From: Tenacibaculum ovolyticum DSM 18103
GTDB taxonomy: Bacteria > Bacteroidota > Bacteroidia > Flavobacteriales > Flavobacteriaceae
DNA: 64,000 nucleotides
Assembly: GCF_000430545.1 (NCBI RefSeq)
Contig: NZ_KE387163.1
Span: forward strand, 650,439-714,438
Direction: 5' to 3'
Shown: positions 16,608-27,100 of the stretch, in pieces
Numbering within the stretch: the stretch's first letter is position 1
Layout of the letters: every line of letters begins with the position of its first letter
Program-made: the position numbers and the translations under genes
The notes under the pieces: generated by a model
The model's input: the letters and a program-made list of their open reading frames with translations, nothing else
Database searches by the model: none
Told to the model about the DNA's origin: nothing

Positions 16608-18197
16608 ATGAGTTTTTTAGAAGAAATACAAAAAAGACGTACATTCGGAATTATATCACACCCCGATGCTGGTAAAACTACTTTAACAGAAAAATTATTA
16701 TTATTTGGTGGAGCCATTCAGGAAGCTGGTGCCGTAAAAAATAATAAGATAAAAAAGGGTGCTACTTCCGATTTTATGGAGATAGAACGTCAGCGTGGTA
16801 TTTCTGTAGCTACTTCTGTATTAGCCTTCATTTATAAAGATAAAAAAATAAATATTTTAGATACTCCTGGTCACAAGGATTTTGCTGAAGACACATTTAG
16901 AACTCTAACTGCTGTAGATAGTGTTATTGTTGTAATTGATGTTGCAAAAGGTGTTGAACCTCAAACCGAAAAACTGGTTGAAGTTTGTAGAATGCGTAAA
17001 ATACCAATGTTAGTATTCATTAATAAATTAGATCGTGAAGGTAAAGATGCTTTTGATTTATTAGATGAAGTTGAACAAAAACTAGGATTACGCGTTACAC
17101 CTATGAGTTTTCCTATTGGAATGGGATATGATTTTAAAGGGATTTATAATATTTGGGAAAAGAAATTAAACCTTTTTTCTGGAGATAATAAAACAAAAAT
17201 ATCAGAAGCTCTTGAATTTGATGACCTTTCTAATCCACAATTAGATGAAATTATTGGTGAAACTGCTGCTGAAACTTTACGAGAAGAATCAGAATTAGTA
17301 TACGAAGTATATCCTGAATTTAATCAACAAGAATATTTAGCTGGAGATTTACAACCTGTTTTCTTTGGTTCTGCTTTAAATAATTTTGGTGTAAAAGAAT
17401 TATTAGATGCTTTTATTGAAATTGCACCTGAACCACAACCTAAAAAGGCGGAAGAACGTTTAGTAGATTCGAAAGAAGAAAAACTAACCGGTTTTGTTTT
17501 TAAGATTCATGCCAATATGGATCCTAAACACAGAGATAGACTTGCTTTTATTAAAATTGTATCTGGAACATTTAAAAGAAACTCTCCTTACCTACACGTT
17601 CGTAACGGCAAGAAAATGAAATTTTCTAGTCCGAATGCTTTTTTCGCTGAAAAAAAACAAATTGTTGATGAATCATTTCCTGGTGACATTGTTGGAGTAC
17701 ATGATACAGGAAACTTTAAAATTGGTGATACTTTAACTGAAGGAGAAAAATTAAACTTTAAAGGAATACCTAGTTTCTCTCCAGAACATTTCCGTTATGT
17801 AAACAATGCTGACCCTATGAAATCTAAACAATTGTATAAAGGTTTAGATCAATTAATGGATGAAGGTGTAGCGCAATTATTTACTATGGATATAAATGGT
17901 CGTAAAATTGTAGGTACCGTTGGTGCTTTACAATACGAAGTAATTCAATATCGTTTAGAGCATGAATACGGAGCTAAATGTACTTATGAAAACATTTCTG
18001 TACATAAAGCTTGCTGGGTAGAAGCTGAAGACGAAAAAAATGACGAATTCAAAGAATTTAAGCGCGTTAAGCAACGTTATTTAGCAAAGGATAAAGAAGG
18101 TAAAATGGTGTTTCTAGCAGATTCTTCTTTTACGCTGCAAATGACACAAAGTAAATATCCTACAGTAAAACTACATTTAACGAGTGAGTTTGAATAA
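16608..18197 (+). CDS. prfC: Peptide chain release factor 3
   Basis: 529 residues, full length. This translational GTPase removes release factors 1 and 2 from the ribosome after termination. GTP-binding motifs are SHPDAGKTTLTEKL (G1, about residue 17), RQRGISV (switch), DTPGHKDF (G3) and NKLDREG (G4). The RF3-specific insert KIHANMDPKHRDRLAF near residue 300 is present. It has its own strong promoter, and the next gene starts 31 bases later. Confidence 0.97.
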   Translation: MSFLEEIQKRRTFGIISHPDAGKTTLTEKLLLFGGAIQEAGAVKNNKIKKGATSDFMEIERQRGISVATSVLAFIYKDKKINILDTPGHKDFAEDTFRTLTAVDSVIVVIDVAKGVEPQTEKLVEVCRMRKIPMLVFINKLDREGKDAFDLLDEVEQKLGLRVTPMSFPIGMGYDFKGIYNIWEKKLNLFSGDNKTKISEALEFDDLSNPQLDEIIGETAAETLREESELVYEVYPEFNQQEYLAGDLQPVFFGSALNNFGVKELLDAFIEIAPEPQPKKAEERLVDSKEEKLTGFVFKIHANMDPKHRDRLAFIKIVSGTFKRNSPYLHVRNGKKMKFSSPNAFFAEKKQIVDESFPGDIVGVHDTGNFKIGDTLTEGEKLNFKGIPSFSPEHFRYVNNADPMKSKQLYKGLDQLMDEGVAQLFTMDINGRKIVGTVGALQYEVIQYRLEHEYGAKCTYENISVHKACWVEAEDEKNDEFKEFKRVKQRYLAKDKEGKMVFLADSSFTLQMTQSKYPTVKLHLTSEFE

Positions 18198-18228
18198 CCA
18201 ATAATTGGTATTTAATAATTTTTAGAAA

Positions 18229-19851
18229 ATGAAAACAAAAAAACAGCGTATCATTGTTAGAAATAAAGCAATCTTATTAAATGGATTACTTCAATACGTT
18301 CGTAATGATGTATTTCTCGTTTTTCTCTTTTCGTTTTTCTCTTTTATAACTTTTAGTCAAGAAAACTTATCAAAATTAAAAGGAAAAGAATTGCAAAATA
18401 AAGTTCGTTTGAACTTTATTCCTGTAAAAATGCCTACCGATAAATTCCCTAACTTAAAATCGACAATGGGTTTAGCTGGTTTGCATTATCAAATACCTAT
18501 TAACGATTGGTTATACGGAGGAGCTGCATTTCATTTTGCAACTACAGGAGATCAAGGTGGTTTATTTACATTAGGTGCGGAAATAGGTGTAAATAAAAAA
18601 TTATACAAAAACATTTATTTTGATGCTAACTTCCATTTTGGTGGTGGTGGTGGATATAGAAACCTTGTAAACGATGGTGGATTTATAAATCCGAATATAG
18701 GCTTACAATATAAAAAGTATAATTACTCCTTTGGAGTTCAATACAGTCATTTAAATTTTTATTCAGGAGAAATAAAAAGTAATTCTGTTTCATTCTTTGT
18801 AGAAATACCAAGTATTTTACGCTTTACTAATTATAACAAGGCACATCAAAATTTTGTAGCGAACAATATTTCTCCAGATAGTTTTTGGAGTAAACCAACT
18901 GTAAAGAATGCACAACAAGTTCGTTTTGACTTTTTTAAACCTATAGGTAATTCAAGAAAAGATAATGGTACTACTTTAAATGAAACCTTATATGTTATTG
19001 GTTTTGAATATCAAAAATATCTAAATGAAAATACTTTCTTATTTGCACATACCGATGCTATATACAAAGGTTTACGTGCTGGTTTTATGGATTTGTTTTT
19101 TGGTGCTGGTTACCACCCATATCAATCAAAATATATTAATATTTTTACAAAATTAGGAATCGGTGCTGCTGGTGGTCGTGTAGCCCCTGAAGGTGGATTA
19201 ATGATTTATCCTTCTGCGGGAATCGATTTAAAACTATCAGATAAGTTAGCTTTAAGTGGCCATGGTGGTTACTACCGTGCTATTGCTGGAGATTTAGAAG
19301 CCTACACTGTTGGTTTCGGATTGAAATATTTCGGTTTAAATGGAGGAACAAAATCCAAAGAAAAAAATTATACCAACTTTTACACACAAGGATTACGTAT
19401 TGAAATTCAAAATCAAACATATTTTGATGTTGCTAAAACAGATGATAAATTTAAAGCTAAAGAAATCGATTTACAACTTCTTGCCTTAAAAGTAAACTAC
19501 GACCTTAACAAATGGCTATACGTTGCAGGTGAAGCTAGTTTTGCTTACGGAGGTCGTTCTGGTGGTTATGCTCATGGATTAGTTGGAGGAGGAATATATT
19601 CTCCTCGTTTTTTAAACGATAAAGCTCGCGGATTTATTGAATTAATGGCAGGTGCTGGTGGTGGAGCTGGTGTAGATACTGATGAAGGTATTATACTACG
19701 TCCTACACTAGGTTTAAGCTACAATATAACCGATGGAATTGCAATTCTTGCTTCTGGTGGTAAATACTACTCCCCTTTCGGGAACGTAAAATCTAATAAT
19801 ATTAACATAGGTTTAAGTTTTAACCTTTCAACTTTATCAGTAAAAAACTAA
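18229..19851 (+). CDS. Outer-membrane beta-barrel protein, unknown function
   Basis: 540 residues with an N-terminal signal peptide of unusual length (basic and polar residues to about 30, hydrophobic VFLVFLFSFFSFITF, cleavage near FSQ at about 45). The rest is a succession of short amphipathic strands with glycine-rich turns (ADFHFGGGGGYRN-like, GAGGGAGVDTDEG), and there are two similar halves, each with LKVNYD/VGFEYQ-type strands. It ends in INIGLSFNLSTLSVKN with alternating residues. This is typical of flavobacterial outer-membrane barrels; substrate and partners are unknown. It may be co-transcribed with prfC. Confidence 0.7.
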   Translation: MKTKKQRIIVRNKAILLNGLLQYVRNDVFLVFLFSFFSFITFSQENLSKLKGKELQNKVRLNFIPVKMPTDKFPNLKSTMGLAGLHYQIPINDWLYGGAAFHFATTGDQGGLFTLGAEIGVNKKLYKNIYFDANFHFGGGGGYRNLVNDGGFINPNIGLQYKKYNYSFGVQYSHLNFYSGEIKSNSVSFFVEIPSILRFTNYNKAHQNFVANNISPDSFWSKPTVKNAQQVRFDFFKPIGNSRKDNGTTLNETLYVIGFEYQKYLNENTFLFAHTDAIYKGLRAGFMDLFFGAGYHPYQSKYINIFTKLGIGAAGGRVAPEGGLMIYPSAGIDLKLSDKLALSGHGGYYRAIAGDLEAYTVGFGLKYFGLNGGTKSKEKNYTNFYTQGLRIEIQNQTYFDVAKTDDKFKAKEIDLQLLALKVNYDLNKWLYVAGEASFAYGGRSGGYAHGLVGGGIYSPRFLNDKARGFIELMAGAGGGAGVDTDEGIILRPTLGLSYNITDGIAILASGGKYYSPFGNVKSNNINIGLSFNLSTLSVKN

Positions 19852-19936
19852 TTTTGCATTTAATATAAATTATATAACAATAGAAACCTTTTCATTTCTC
19901 TAGAAATGAAGATACTATAAATAAAAACAGAATACA

Positions 19937-20866
19937 ATGAATAACGGAATTTACGCAAAGTTTACTACGCCTAAAGGCGATATCTTAGTTAATTTAGAAT
20001 TTGAAAAAACTCCTGGAACTGTAGGTAACTTTGTTGCTTTAGCAGAAGGAAATTTAGAAAATGAAGCAAAACCACAAGGAACACCTTATTATAATGGATT
20101 AAAGTTTCACCGTGTAATTGGTGATTTTATGATTCAAGGTGGTTGTCCACAAGGAACTGGAACAGGAAACCCTGGTTATAAGTTTGATGATGAATTTCAT
20201 CCTGATTTAAAACATGATGCTCCGGGTAAATTATCTATGGCTAATGCAGGACCTGGTACTAACGGATCTCAGTTTTTCATCACACACGTAGCAACACCAC
20301 ATTTAGATGGTAACCATACTGTTTTTGGTAGTGTTACTGAAGGCCAAAGTGTTGTTGATGCCGTAGCACAAGGAGATAGTATGGATGTTGAAATTATTCG
20401 TGTAGGTGAAACTGCTGAAAAATTTAATGCTGTTGAAGCTTTTAGATCTTTTGAAGGATCTCGTGAAAAACGTGAGGTTGAAGAAAAAGCAAAGCAAAAA
20501 GAATTATTAGATTCTGTTGCTAAAGGTTATGATGAAACTCCATCTGGTTTACGTTATAAAATTTTACAAAACGGTGATGGCAAACAAGCCACTAAAGGAG
20601 CAAACGTTTCTGTACACTATAAAGGACAATTATTAGACGGTACTGTATTTGATTCTTCATACAAACGTAAGCAACCTATCGATTTTGCTATTGGTATGGG
20701 ACAAGTTATTGCTGGTTGGGATGAAGGAATACAATTATTAAAAGTTGGAGACAAGGCAAGATTTGTAATTCCTTCAAACTTAGCTTATGGATCTGCTGGC
20801 GCAGGAGGAGTAATTCCACCAAATGCAACTTTAATATTTGATGTTGAATTAATGGATGTAAAATAA
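19937..20866 (+). CDS. Cyclophilin-FKBP fusion peptidyl-prolyl isomerase
   Basis: 309 residues with two complete isomerase domains. Residues 1-165 are a cyclophilin ([21 protein letters not shown], with the catalytic arginine, and [21 protein letters not shown]). A charged linker covers 165-200. Residues 200-309 are an FKBP domain ([43 protein letters not shown]). Dual-family immunophilins in this order are known from Flavobacterium. There is no signal peptide, so it is a cytoplasmic folding catalyst. A near-perfect hairpin (9-bp arms) at 19891-19910 lies in the leader. Confidence 0.93.
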   Translation: MNNGIYAKFTTPKGDILVNLEFEKTPGTVGNFVALAEGNLENEAKPQGTPYYNGLKFHRVIGDFMIQGGCPQGTGTGNPGYKFDDEFHPDLKHDAPGKLSMANAGPGTNGSQFFITHVATPHLDGNHTVFGSVTEGQSVVDAVAQGDSMDVEIIRVGETAEKFNAVEAFRSFEGSREKREVEEKAKQKELLDSVAKGYDETPSGLRYKILQNGDGKQATKGANVSVHYKGQLLDGTVFDSSYKRKQPIDFAIGMGQVIAGWDEGIQLLKVGDKARFVIPSNLAYGSAGAGGVIPPNATLIFDVELMDVK

Positions 20867-20888
20867 CCCTCAATATTTAAAATATTTA

Positions 20889-20921
20889 AAAACTCTCTAT
20901 CTAAAAATAGAGAGTTTTTTT
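20889..20921 (+). terminator. Rho-independent terminator
   Basis: AAACTCTCTAT pairs with ATAGAGAGTTT and is followed by a T run, 23 bases after the isomerase stop. Confidence 0.85.
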
Positions 20922-21046
20922 TATTTACGCTAAATTAACCTTCATAACCTTTATTAAATAATAAGTTAAACTACATATGACAATCACTTAAAACGTAAAT
21001 GATTTTTCTTTTTGATCTTTGAAATGTGATAAACAATTATATAAAG

Positions 21047-21634
21047 ATGAAAAAGCTCTCCTTACTTATAGTATTATTAAACTTAAATTTATTTACCATT
21101 TATTCACAAGCATCAGTTTGTGAATCACCAGAAGAAACCATTGATGATATAAATACCATATCTATCAAAAAATGTGAAATATCCGAAAATAAAAAAAAGG
21201 CTAGAAAAATAATAAAAACCAAAACTGTCAGAAAAAGAGTTATTAGTAAGTCTACTAAAAGATCTCCAAACCTATCTAAAAAATTATTATTTACATTAGT
21301 TCAAGAAATTCCAATGTTCGAGTCTTGTGTAAAATCAAATCGGAAAAATGATGTTAAATGTTTCAAAGCGAAAGTAAATGAACATTTTTCTAAAAAATTT
21401 AATGCCGATAAATTTATTAATCAAGACATTGATAAAAAAATATATATGCAATTTAGTATTGACCTTCGCGGAAGAGTAATTGACACAAAAATAAAGAGCA
21501 AAAAAATAAATACTTTATTACATAAAGAGTTAAATAAAATCATGAATGAATTACCTAGATTTACTCCTGGAAGAGAAAAAGGTTTACCAGTTATTGTTAC
21601 ATATTCCTTTCCCCTTAACTTAACTTTTAATTAA
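21047..21634 (+). CDS. Secreted TonB-C-like protein, degenerate paralogue
   Basis: 195 residues from ATG 21047; the frame opens 21 bases earlier, but MKKLSLLIVLLNLNLFTIYSQ is a clean signal peptide. The mature start (ASVCESPEETIDDINTISIKKC) matches that of the larger gene downstream. The C-terminal 90 residues keep the TonB-C pattern (IYMQFSIDLRGRVIDTKI ... ELNKIMNELPRFTPGREKG) but lack some canonical positions, so this looks like a shortened and diverged copy of the 379-residue gene that follows. It is probably periplasmic. Function is unknown. Confidence 0.7.
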   Translation: MKKLSLLIVLLNLNLFTIYSQASVCESPEETIDDINTISIKKCEISENKKKARKIIKTKTVRKRVISKSTKRSPNLSKKLLFTLVQEIPMFESCVKSNRKNDVKCFKAKVNEHFSKKFNADKFINQDIDKKIYMQFSIDLRGRVIDTKIKSKKINTLLHKELNKIMNELPRFTPGREKGLPVIVTYSFPLNLTFN

Positions 21635-21855
21635 TTTTTTGAATAAAAAGAGCTCTACAAAAGAGACTCTATAATAATCTCTTTAATAGCAAAAAAATCA
21701 CTTATTCTATTCAAAAAACATTAAACACTACAATACCAGTACTTTAATGAAACAAATAAAACGCAAACATATTTGCATAGATATATTTTTTTATGTAGTT
21801 TTACAGCATAAATATGTTAACTACTCTTGTTAACTCCATAAAATAGAAAGAGATT

Positions 21856-22995
21856 ATGATGAAATTCCCCATACTAGTAGCAGCTATGTTTGTATCGATG
21901 ATAGCTGTTGCACAACAAGAAGTTTGTGAAAACCCTGATGAATCTATTGCTGACCCTAACAGTATTACTAAATGTGCTATTAAGGATGGTAAAGATGGAG
22001 GAAAAAAACAATTATCAATCGAGGTCTCTACAAGAAGACGTGTCGTTCGTAAAAAGAATGAAACTGTTTCTGCTATTGGAGGAACAAGTACTTCACAAAA
22101 AGTTGCCAACATTAAGAAAAATACTTTATTAGTTGGTAAGCTTGAATTAGAAGATAACTCTGAAACTATTGAAAGGATTCCATTTAACCTTGTTGAAGAA
22201 ATTCCTTTATTTAAAAAATGTAACAATGTTCCATTAATAAAACAAGCAAAATGTTTTGAGAATCAAATGTCAAAACATATTATGCGTAACTTTAGATATC
22301 CTCAAGATGCTATTGATGCAGGTGTACAAGGTAGAATATTAGTTCAGTTTACGATAAATGAAGAAGGAAATGTAGATGGTATTCAAATGAGAGGTCCTAA
22401 AGACGGTGCTTCTTTAGAGAAAGAAGCTAGTAGAATTGTAAGTAAATTACCTAAATTTATTCCTGGTAAACATAACGGTAAATCTGTAAAAGTTAAATAT
22501 GGTATTCCAATTACTTTTAGACACCCTGATGCTTCTAAAGTGGCAAAGAGAACAGCGGTAAAAAAAGTAGTAAAAAAACAACCTGTAAAGAAAGTTGTTA
22601 AATCAGAAAAATTAATTACTGATTTTATAAAATTTGACGAAGTACAAAGTATACCTCAGTTTAAAGCATGTTTAAACGTTTCTGATGTACAAAAAGTTAA
22701 TTGTTTTAACGAAAGAATGGTTAGCCATATTCAAAGAAACTTTAATTACCCAGAAGCTGCAGCAGTACAAAACATCGAAGGAAAAGTTTGGGTTCGTTTT
22801 ATTATACAAAAAGATGGTAAAGTAAGTAATATAAGAATGAGAGGCCCTAAAAATGGTCAATTATTAGAACAAGAAGCAAAAAGAATGGTTTCTAAACTTT
22901 CTAAATTCGTTCCAGGTAAACAAAACGGAGAGCTTGCTAATGTTGAATACTATATACCTATAAATTTCACATTACAATCTGAGGCAAATAATTAA
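21856..22995 (+). CDS. Secreted protein with two tandem TonB C-terminal domains
   Basis: 379 residues. The signal peptide (KFPILVAAMFVSMIAVAQ) is followed by a cysteine-containing segment VCENPDESIADPNSITKC. Two TonB-C domains follow at about residues 140-215 and 290-375. Both contain RNFxYPxxA, VQFTINxEGxV or VRFIIQKDGKV, and xxKFxPGKxNG, and they are close to each other in sequence. A lysine-rich linker (KKVVKKQPVKK) joins them. Ordinary TonB proteins keep an N-terminal membrane anchor to contact ExbB/ExbD; here a cleavable leader seems likely, so an energy-transducing role is doubtful. A cell-envelope binding function is an inference. Confidence 0.75.
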   Translation: MMKFPILVAAMFVSMIAVAQQEVCENPDESIADPNSITKCAIKDGKDGGKKQLSIEVSTRRRVVRKKNETVSAIGGTSTSQKVANIKKNTLLVGKLELEDNSETIERIPFNLVEEIPLFKKCNNVPLIKQAKCFENQMSKHIMRNFRYPQDAIDAGVQGRILVQFTINEEGNVDGIQMRGPKDGASLEKEASRIVSKLPKFIPGKHNGKSVKVKYGIPITFRHPDASKVAKRTAVKKVVKKQPVKKVVKSEKLITDFIKFDEVQSIPQFKACLNVSDVQKVNCFNERMVSHIQRNFNYPEAAAVQNIEGKVWVRFIIQKDGKVSNIRMRGPKNGQLLEQEAKRMVSKLSKFVPGKQNGELANVEYYIPINFTLQSEANN

Positions 22996-23040
22996 TCTTC
23001 TTTTTATATTAAAATAAAATTAAACAATCTTTCTATAAAT

Positions 23041-23075
23041 AAATAAACCAGAGAAATAAATTCTCTGGTTTATTT
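23041..23075 (+). terminator. Hairpin terminator after the tandem TonB-C gene
   Basis: AAATAAACCAGAGAA pairs perfectly with TTCTCTGGTTTATTT around a 5-base loop. The stem is AT-rich at its base but strong at the top. Confidence 0.65.
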
Positions 23076-23637
23076 ATTTATAGAAAGTAATAAAGTAGTA
23101 TAATATTTTATAACTGAAAAGTATTCATAACACAAATTATTACTGCAGTTAATATTTTGATAATGATTTTTTATTATCTTTCAAATAGCCTCATTGCCAC
23201 ATTATTGTTCACACATTTATCTATAAAATGTGAATAGTTTCATTGCAGTACTCACATATATATAATTACTTAGTTATTCTTAGGTCCTATAAATTAATTT
23301 TACCGAGTTATTTTATTTTTCTAATAGTGTATTTACATGTATATCTCAAGTATCATACAATCATCATTTAAAAATCACCTTGCATGGTCTCTTCGCCTCA
23401 ATTCAGCCCTTTAAAACCTAATCTTATTATTTTCATCCTTTACCTTGTAACTAAAAAAATCATTAATAAATACAATTGTATTTATTAATGATTTTTTTCT
23501 TCGTCTACCCTTATATTTTCTACACATAACATATAAAATCAGAAACTCTTAGAAACCTTACATATATATATTTTATTTATGTATTTAAACTCATCTTCAT
23601 GTTAATTCAATTATTATAAGAGTATATAAAAATTGAA
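23076..23637. other. Gene-free stretch with two large inverted repeats
   Basis: No credible gene is seen on either strand in these 560 bases. The part 23340-23450 is less AT-rich than its surroundings and may be a remnant or a small RNA body. Two inverted repeats (23453-23498 and 23595-23648) are listed separately. Confidence 0.5.
23453..23498. repeat. Perfect 46-bp palindrome, probable terminator
   Basis: The sequence reads the same on both strands from 23453 to 23498, centred on CAATTG, with seven A residues at one end and seven T at the other. It can end transcripts from either side; the minus-strand gene at 23638 points to it. Confidence 0.8.
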
Positions 23638-23648
23638 TTAACATGAAG
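23595..23648. repeat. 18-bp perfect inverted repeat over a gene end
   Basis: CTTCATGTTAATTCAATT (23595-23612) is repeated in inverted form at 23631-23648, with an 18-base loop. The right arm contains the last codons and stop of the minus-strand gene at 23638. There is no T run, so it is not a standard terminator; it may stabilise the messenger's 3' end. Confidence 0.7.
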
Positions 23649-24075
23649 TATCTGCTATTATTCTCCATTTACCTTTTATCTTTTTGAAGATAATCATAAA
23701 CACCCCATTTGCATCACCAACCTTGCGTGTTAAATGATATGCCCCCATAACAAAATAAGCATCTTCATTTATTTTAGAAATATCATTTATTTTAAATTTT
23801 AATACACCTGAGTGATCTTTAGTTGGGTATCCTTTTTTATAATTTGCTAAAGTCTTTTTCCAACCATACGTTAATCCATTACTCCCATAAAATTTCAATG
23901 AATCACTTTTCCAATACCCTTGCATAAAACCTTCTAAGTTGTGATTTGACCAAGCTTTTTCTTGTTTTTGCATTATTGATAAAATTTCTTTTTTATCATT
24001 AGCCTCATTATTTTTTTGTGCAAAACAATTTAATGACAACATTACAAATATTATACATACATATATTTTATTCAT
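23638..24075 (-). CDS. Secreted NTF2-like (DUF4440/SnoaL-type) protein
   Basis: 145 residues: a signal peptide (MNKIYVCIIFVMLSLNCFAQ) and one cone-shaped NTF2-like domain. Typical features are ILSIMQKQEKAWSNHNLEGFMQGYW near residue 32 and the ending FKKIKGKWRIIADTSC. Members of this family bind small molecules or act as simple enzymes, and most are uncharacterised. It is exported to the periplasm or beyond. The final cysteine before the stop is unusual but may be incidental. It lies 60 bases downstream of the kinase-aminotransferase gene and could share its transcript. Confidence 0.8.
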   Translation of the reverse strand: MNKIYVCIIFVMLSLNCFAQKNNEANDKKEILSIMQKQEKAWSNHNLEGFMQGYWKSDSLKFYGSNGLTYGWKKTLANYKKGYPTKDHSGVLKFKINDISKINEDAYFVMGAYHLTRKVGDANGVFMIIFKKIKGKWRIIADTSC

Positions 24076-24135
24076 CTTTTTATTTTTAATTAAAATCTTT
24101 TTTAACTTTATTTCTTAATTATCCAAAACATTCTT

Positions 24136-27100
24136 TTAATTATTAAATTGTACCATAAAATCTTCTTTAATTATTTTTCTTAAATAAAATAATAACTCAT
24201 TTGCATTTTCTTTAGAAAATATAATAGGTGGTTTTATTTTTAATACATTATTATCAGGCCCATCAGTACTCATTAATATTTTATGAGCCTTCATTCTATT
24301 TGCCAAATAAGAAGCATGTTCTGATAACGGTTTTTTATCAACATCCACCAATTCAAAACCTAAAAACAAACCTTTACCTCTAACATCACCTATTATTGGG
24401 TAATCGTTTGCTAATTTTTGTAATTCTCTTTTTAAATAATTACCAACATCTAAAGCATTTTTTTGTAATTTCTCTCTTTTAACCGTTTGTATTACAGCGG
24501 TACCAATAGCACAAGAAACAGGGTTTCCTCCAAACGTATTAAAATATTCCATTCCGTTTGCAAATTTATTTGCTACTTCTTGAGTACAAGCAACCGCAGC
24601 TAAAGGATGTCCGTTTCCTAACGGTTTACCAATAGTTACAATATCAGGTACTACATCATGTAATTCAAATCCCCAAAACGTTTCACCCATACGCCCACAG
24701 CCAGTTTGCACTTCATCAGAAATACACAAACCTCCATCATTACGAATATAATCATAAACCTTTACTAAAAATCCCTTAGGCAACTCAACCTGACCTCCAC
24801 AAGATATAATAGGTTCTATAATAAAAGCTCCAACATTTCTTCCTTTTTCTTTAATAGAAACAATTTGTTTTAATACCTCTTTAGCATATTTAGTTACTGC
24901 ATCATCATCGGTATACTTTCCTCTAAACGTATCTGGTAATGGAATAATGTGTGTATGTTCAGGGGTTCCTTTCCCTCCTTTTCCATCAAACTTATAAGAG
25001 GAGATATCTATACACATATTAGAATTACCATGATATCCAACTTCTGAAGCTATAATATCTCTTTGTCCTGTATTAGCTTTTACCATTCGTATTGCCAACT
25101 CATTTGCTTCAGAACCTGAGTTTACAAAATGTATTACATTTAATTCTGGTGGTAATGTAGTTATTAACTCTTTTGCTAACTCGTTAATGTTTTCATGTAA
25201 ATAACGAGAATTAGTATTTAAAACTGCCATTTGATGTTGTCCTGCTTTTACAACTGCTGGATGTTCATGTCCTACATGCGCTACATTATTTACTGTATCA
25301 ATATATTTATTTCCGTACTGATCTATCAAATAAACACCATTACCTCTTACCATTTTTACAGGCACTTTATACTGTAAACTTAAACTTTTACCTAAGTGTT
25401 CTCTTCTATAAGTTATTAATTCATCATTGGTCTGTTTTGTCTGTTGGTTTAATATTTTTGATTTGAAAAGTAAATTAGGGTTAGGACAAATACTTTTCCA
25501 AACATCTATTTCAGAATAATAAGCAACTCCTGGAAAATCATTTTTAAAATTTAACATAGACAACATTACTTGAAAGTGTAAATGTGGTGCCCAACTACCA
25601 TTTTCATTTGAATTACCTAAATATCCTATGCAATCTCCTTTAGAAATAGCATCTCCTACTTTTTTATTTTCTAAACTTTCTTTTGATAAATGTCCGTAAA
25701 GAGTATAAAACTCTAAAGTATTAATTTTATGCTTTAAAATTATAAGCCCTCCATATTCTTTAAATTTATCATTATTAGTTACTGTTGTAATGATTCCGCT
25801 AAACGGACTATGTACAGGTGTTTCAGCAGGAAACCAAAAATCAATACCTAAATGTGTAGTTCTGCTTTCTTTTCCGTTATTACCCAAACGATCATAATCA
25901 CTAGATGTATATAACGATCTTGCTTCTAAATATCCTCCAGCTATTATTTTTGTAGTATGTTCTTTTTGTAACTGATTTAGTTTAAATTGAAATAATTCTA
26001 AATCGTTAAATTCGGATGTATTTCCTAACCATAAACTAGCTACACTTAAATCTAATGGATAAATTACTTCTTTTTTTATTGATGGAAATAATGCCGAAAA
26101 TGATACATTTTGTTCAGAAGCCCATTCTTTAAATTCTTCTTCTTTTGAATGTGCTGAATAACCACATGCTTTTCTGAATGAGTATTCTGCAAATTCAGAT
26201 GATACTTCTATCCATTTTTTTAGAACCTCCCATGCTGGTTTTTCAGAAATTAATAAATATGTATTATCTGGTTCTTTTTGCTTATTAATTGCCGATTTTG
26301 TAACAGAAATCACCAAACGCATAGCAATTGCTGCATACAAATGCTTTAATTCTTCTTCATTTAAAGAAAACGAAGCATGATATCCTTTAATTATTGATAA
26401 AGCTGCTTCTAATGGATTATTATGATGCATTATTGCATACGCACAAGTAATAGCTACATCATTAATTATTTGTGTATAAATGGCATCGCCATAATCTATA
26501 GCTGCCTTTACATTTGGGGTAACAAGATTATTTGATACTATAACATTGTTATCATTAGCATCATTATGAACTACTGCTTTTCTTAATGTTTCATAAGAAT
26601 TTGATTCTTTTTTAAATTTATCTTGAAAATATTCAAGTATTTTTTTTTCTTCTTTATCAAATAAGTGAATATACTTAGTAGTCCAAAGTGCTTGTGCTAC
26701 ATCCCATTCAAAATTTCTTTTTGCTTCTATATGTTCAAAACCTTCTAGCGCTTTTGTTAACCTACCACATTGTTCACCTAAACTATACCTTAACTGGTTT
26801 AATTGCGGATTTACACTACTCCAAACTCTTCCAGAAATCCAAGTTAATAAACGAACCTTACGTTCATTTCCAAAATCATCCGTTATATTAGATATTGTTT
26901 TCCCCTTTTTGTTTTTAATTACTTTTGGAGCTAGTAAGTCTTTTCCATTACTTTCAACTTGTTGTAATATTTTTTGTTGAAAGTCTAAATAGCTTTCATT
27001 TTCATTTGGGCGAGAAATCTTTAATATAAATTGATTTTCTTCTTGAACTTTAATTCTAAAATTAAAATCAACTTCACCAGGTAATTCTTTTGCAGTTCCA

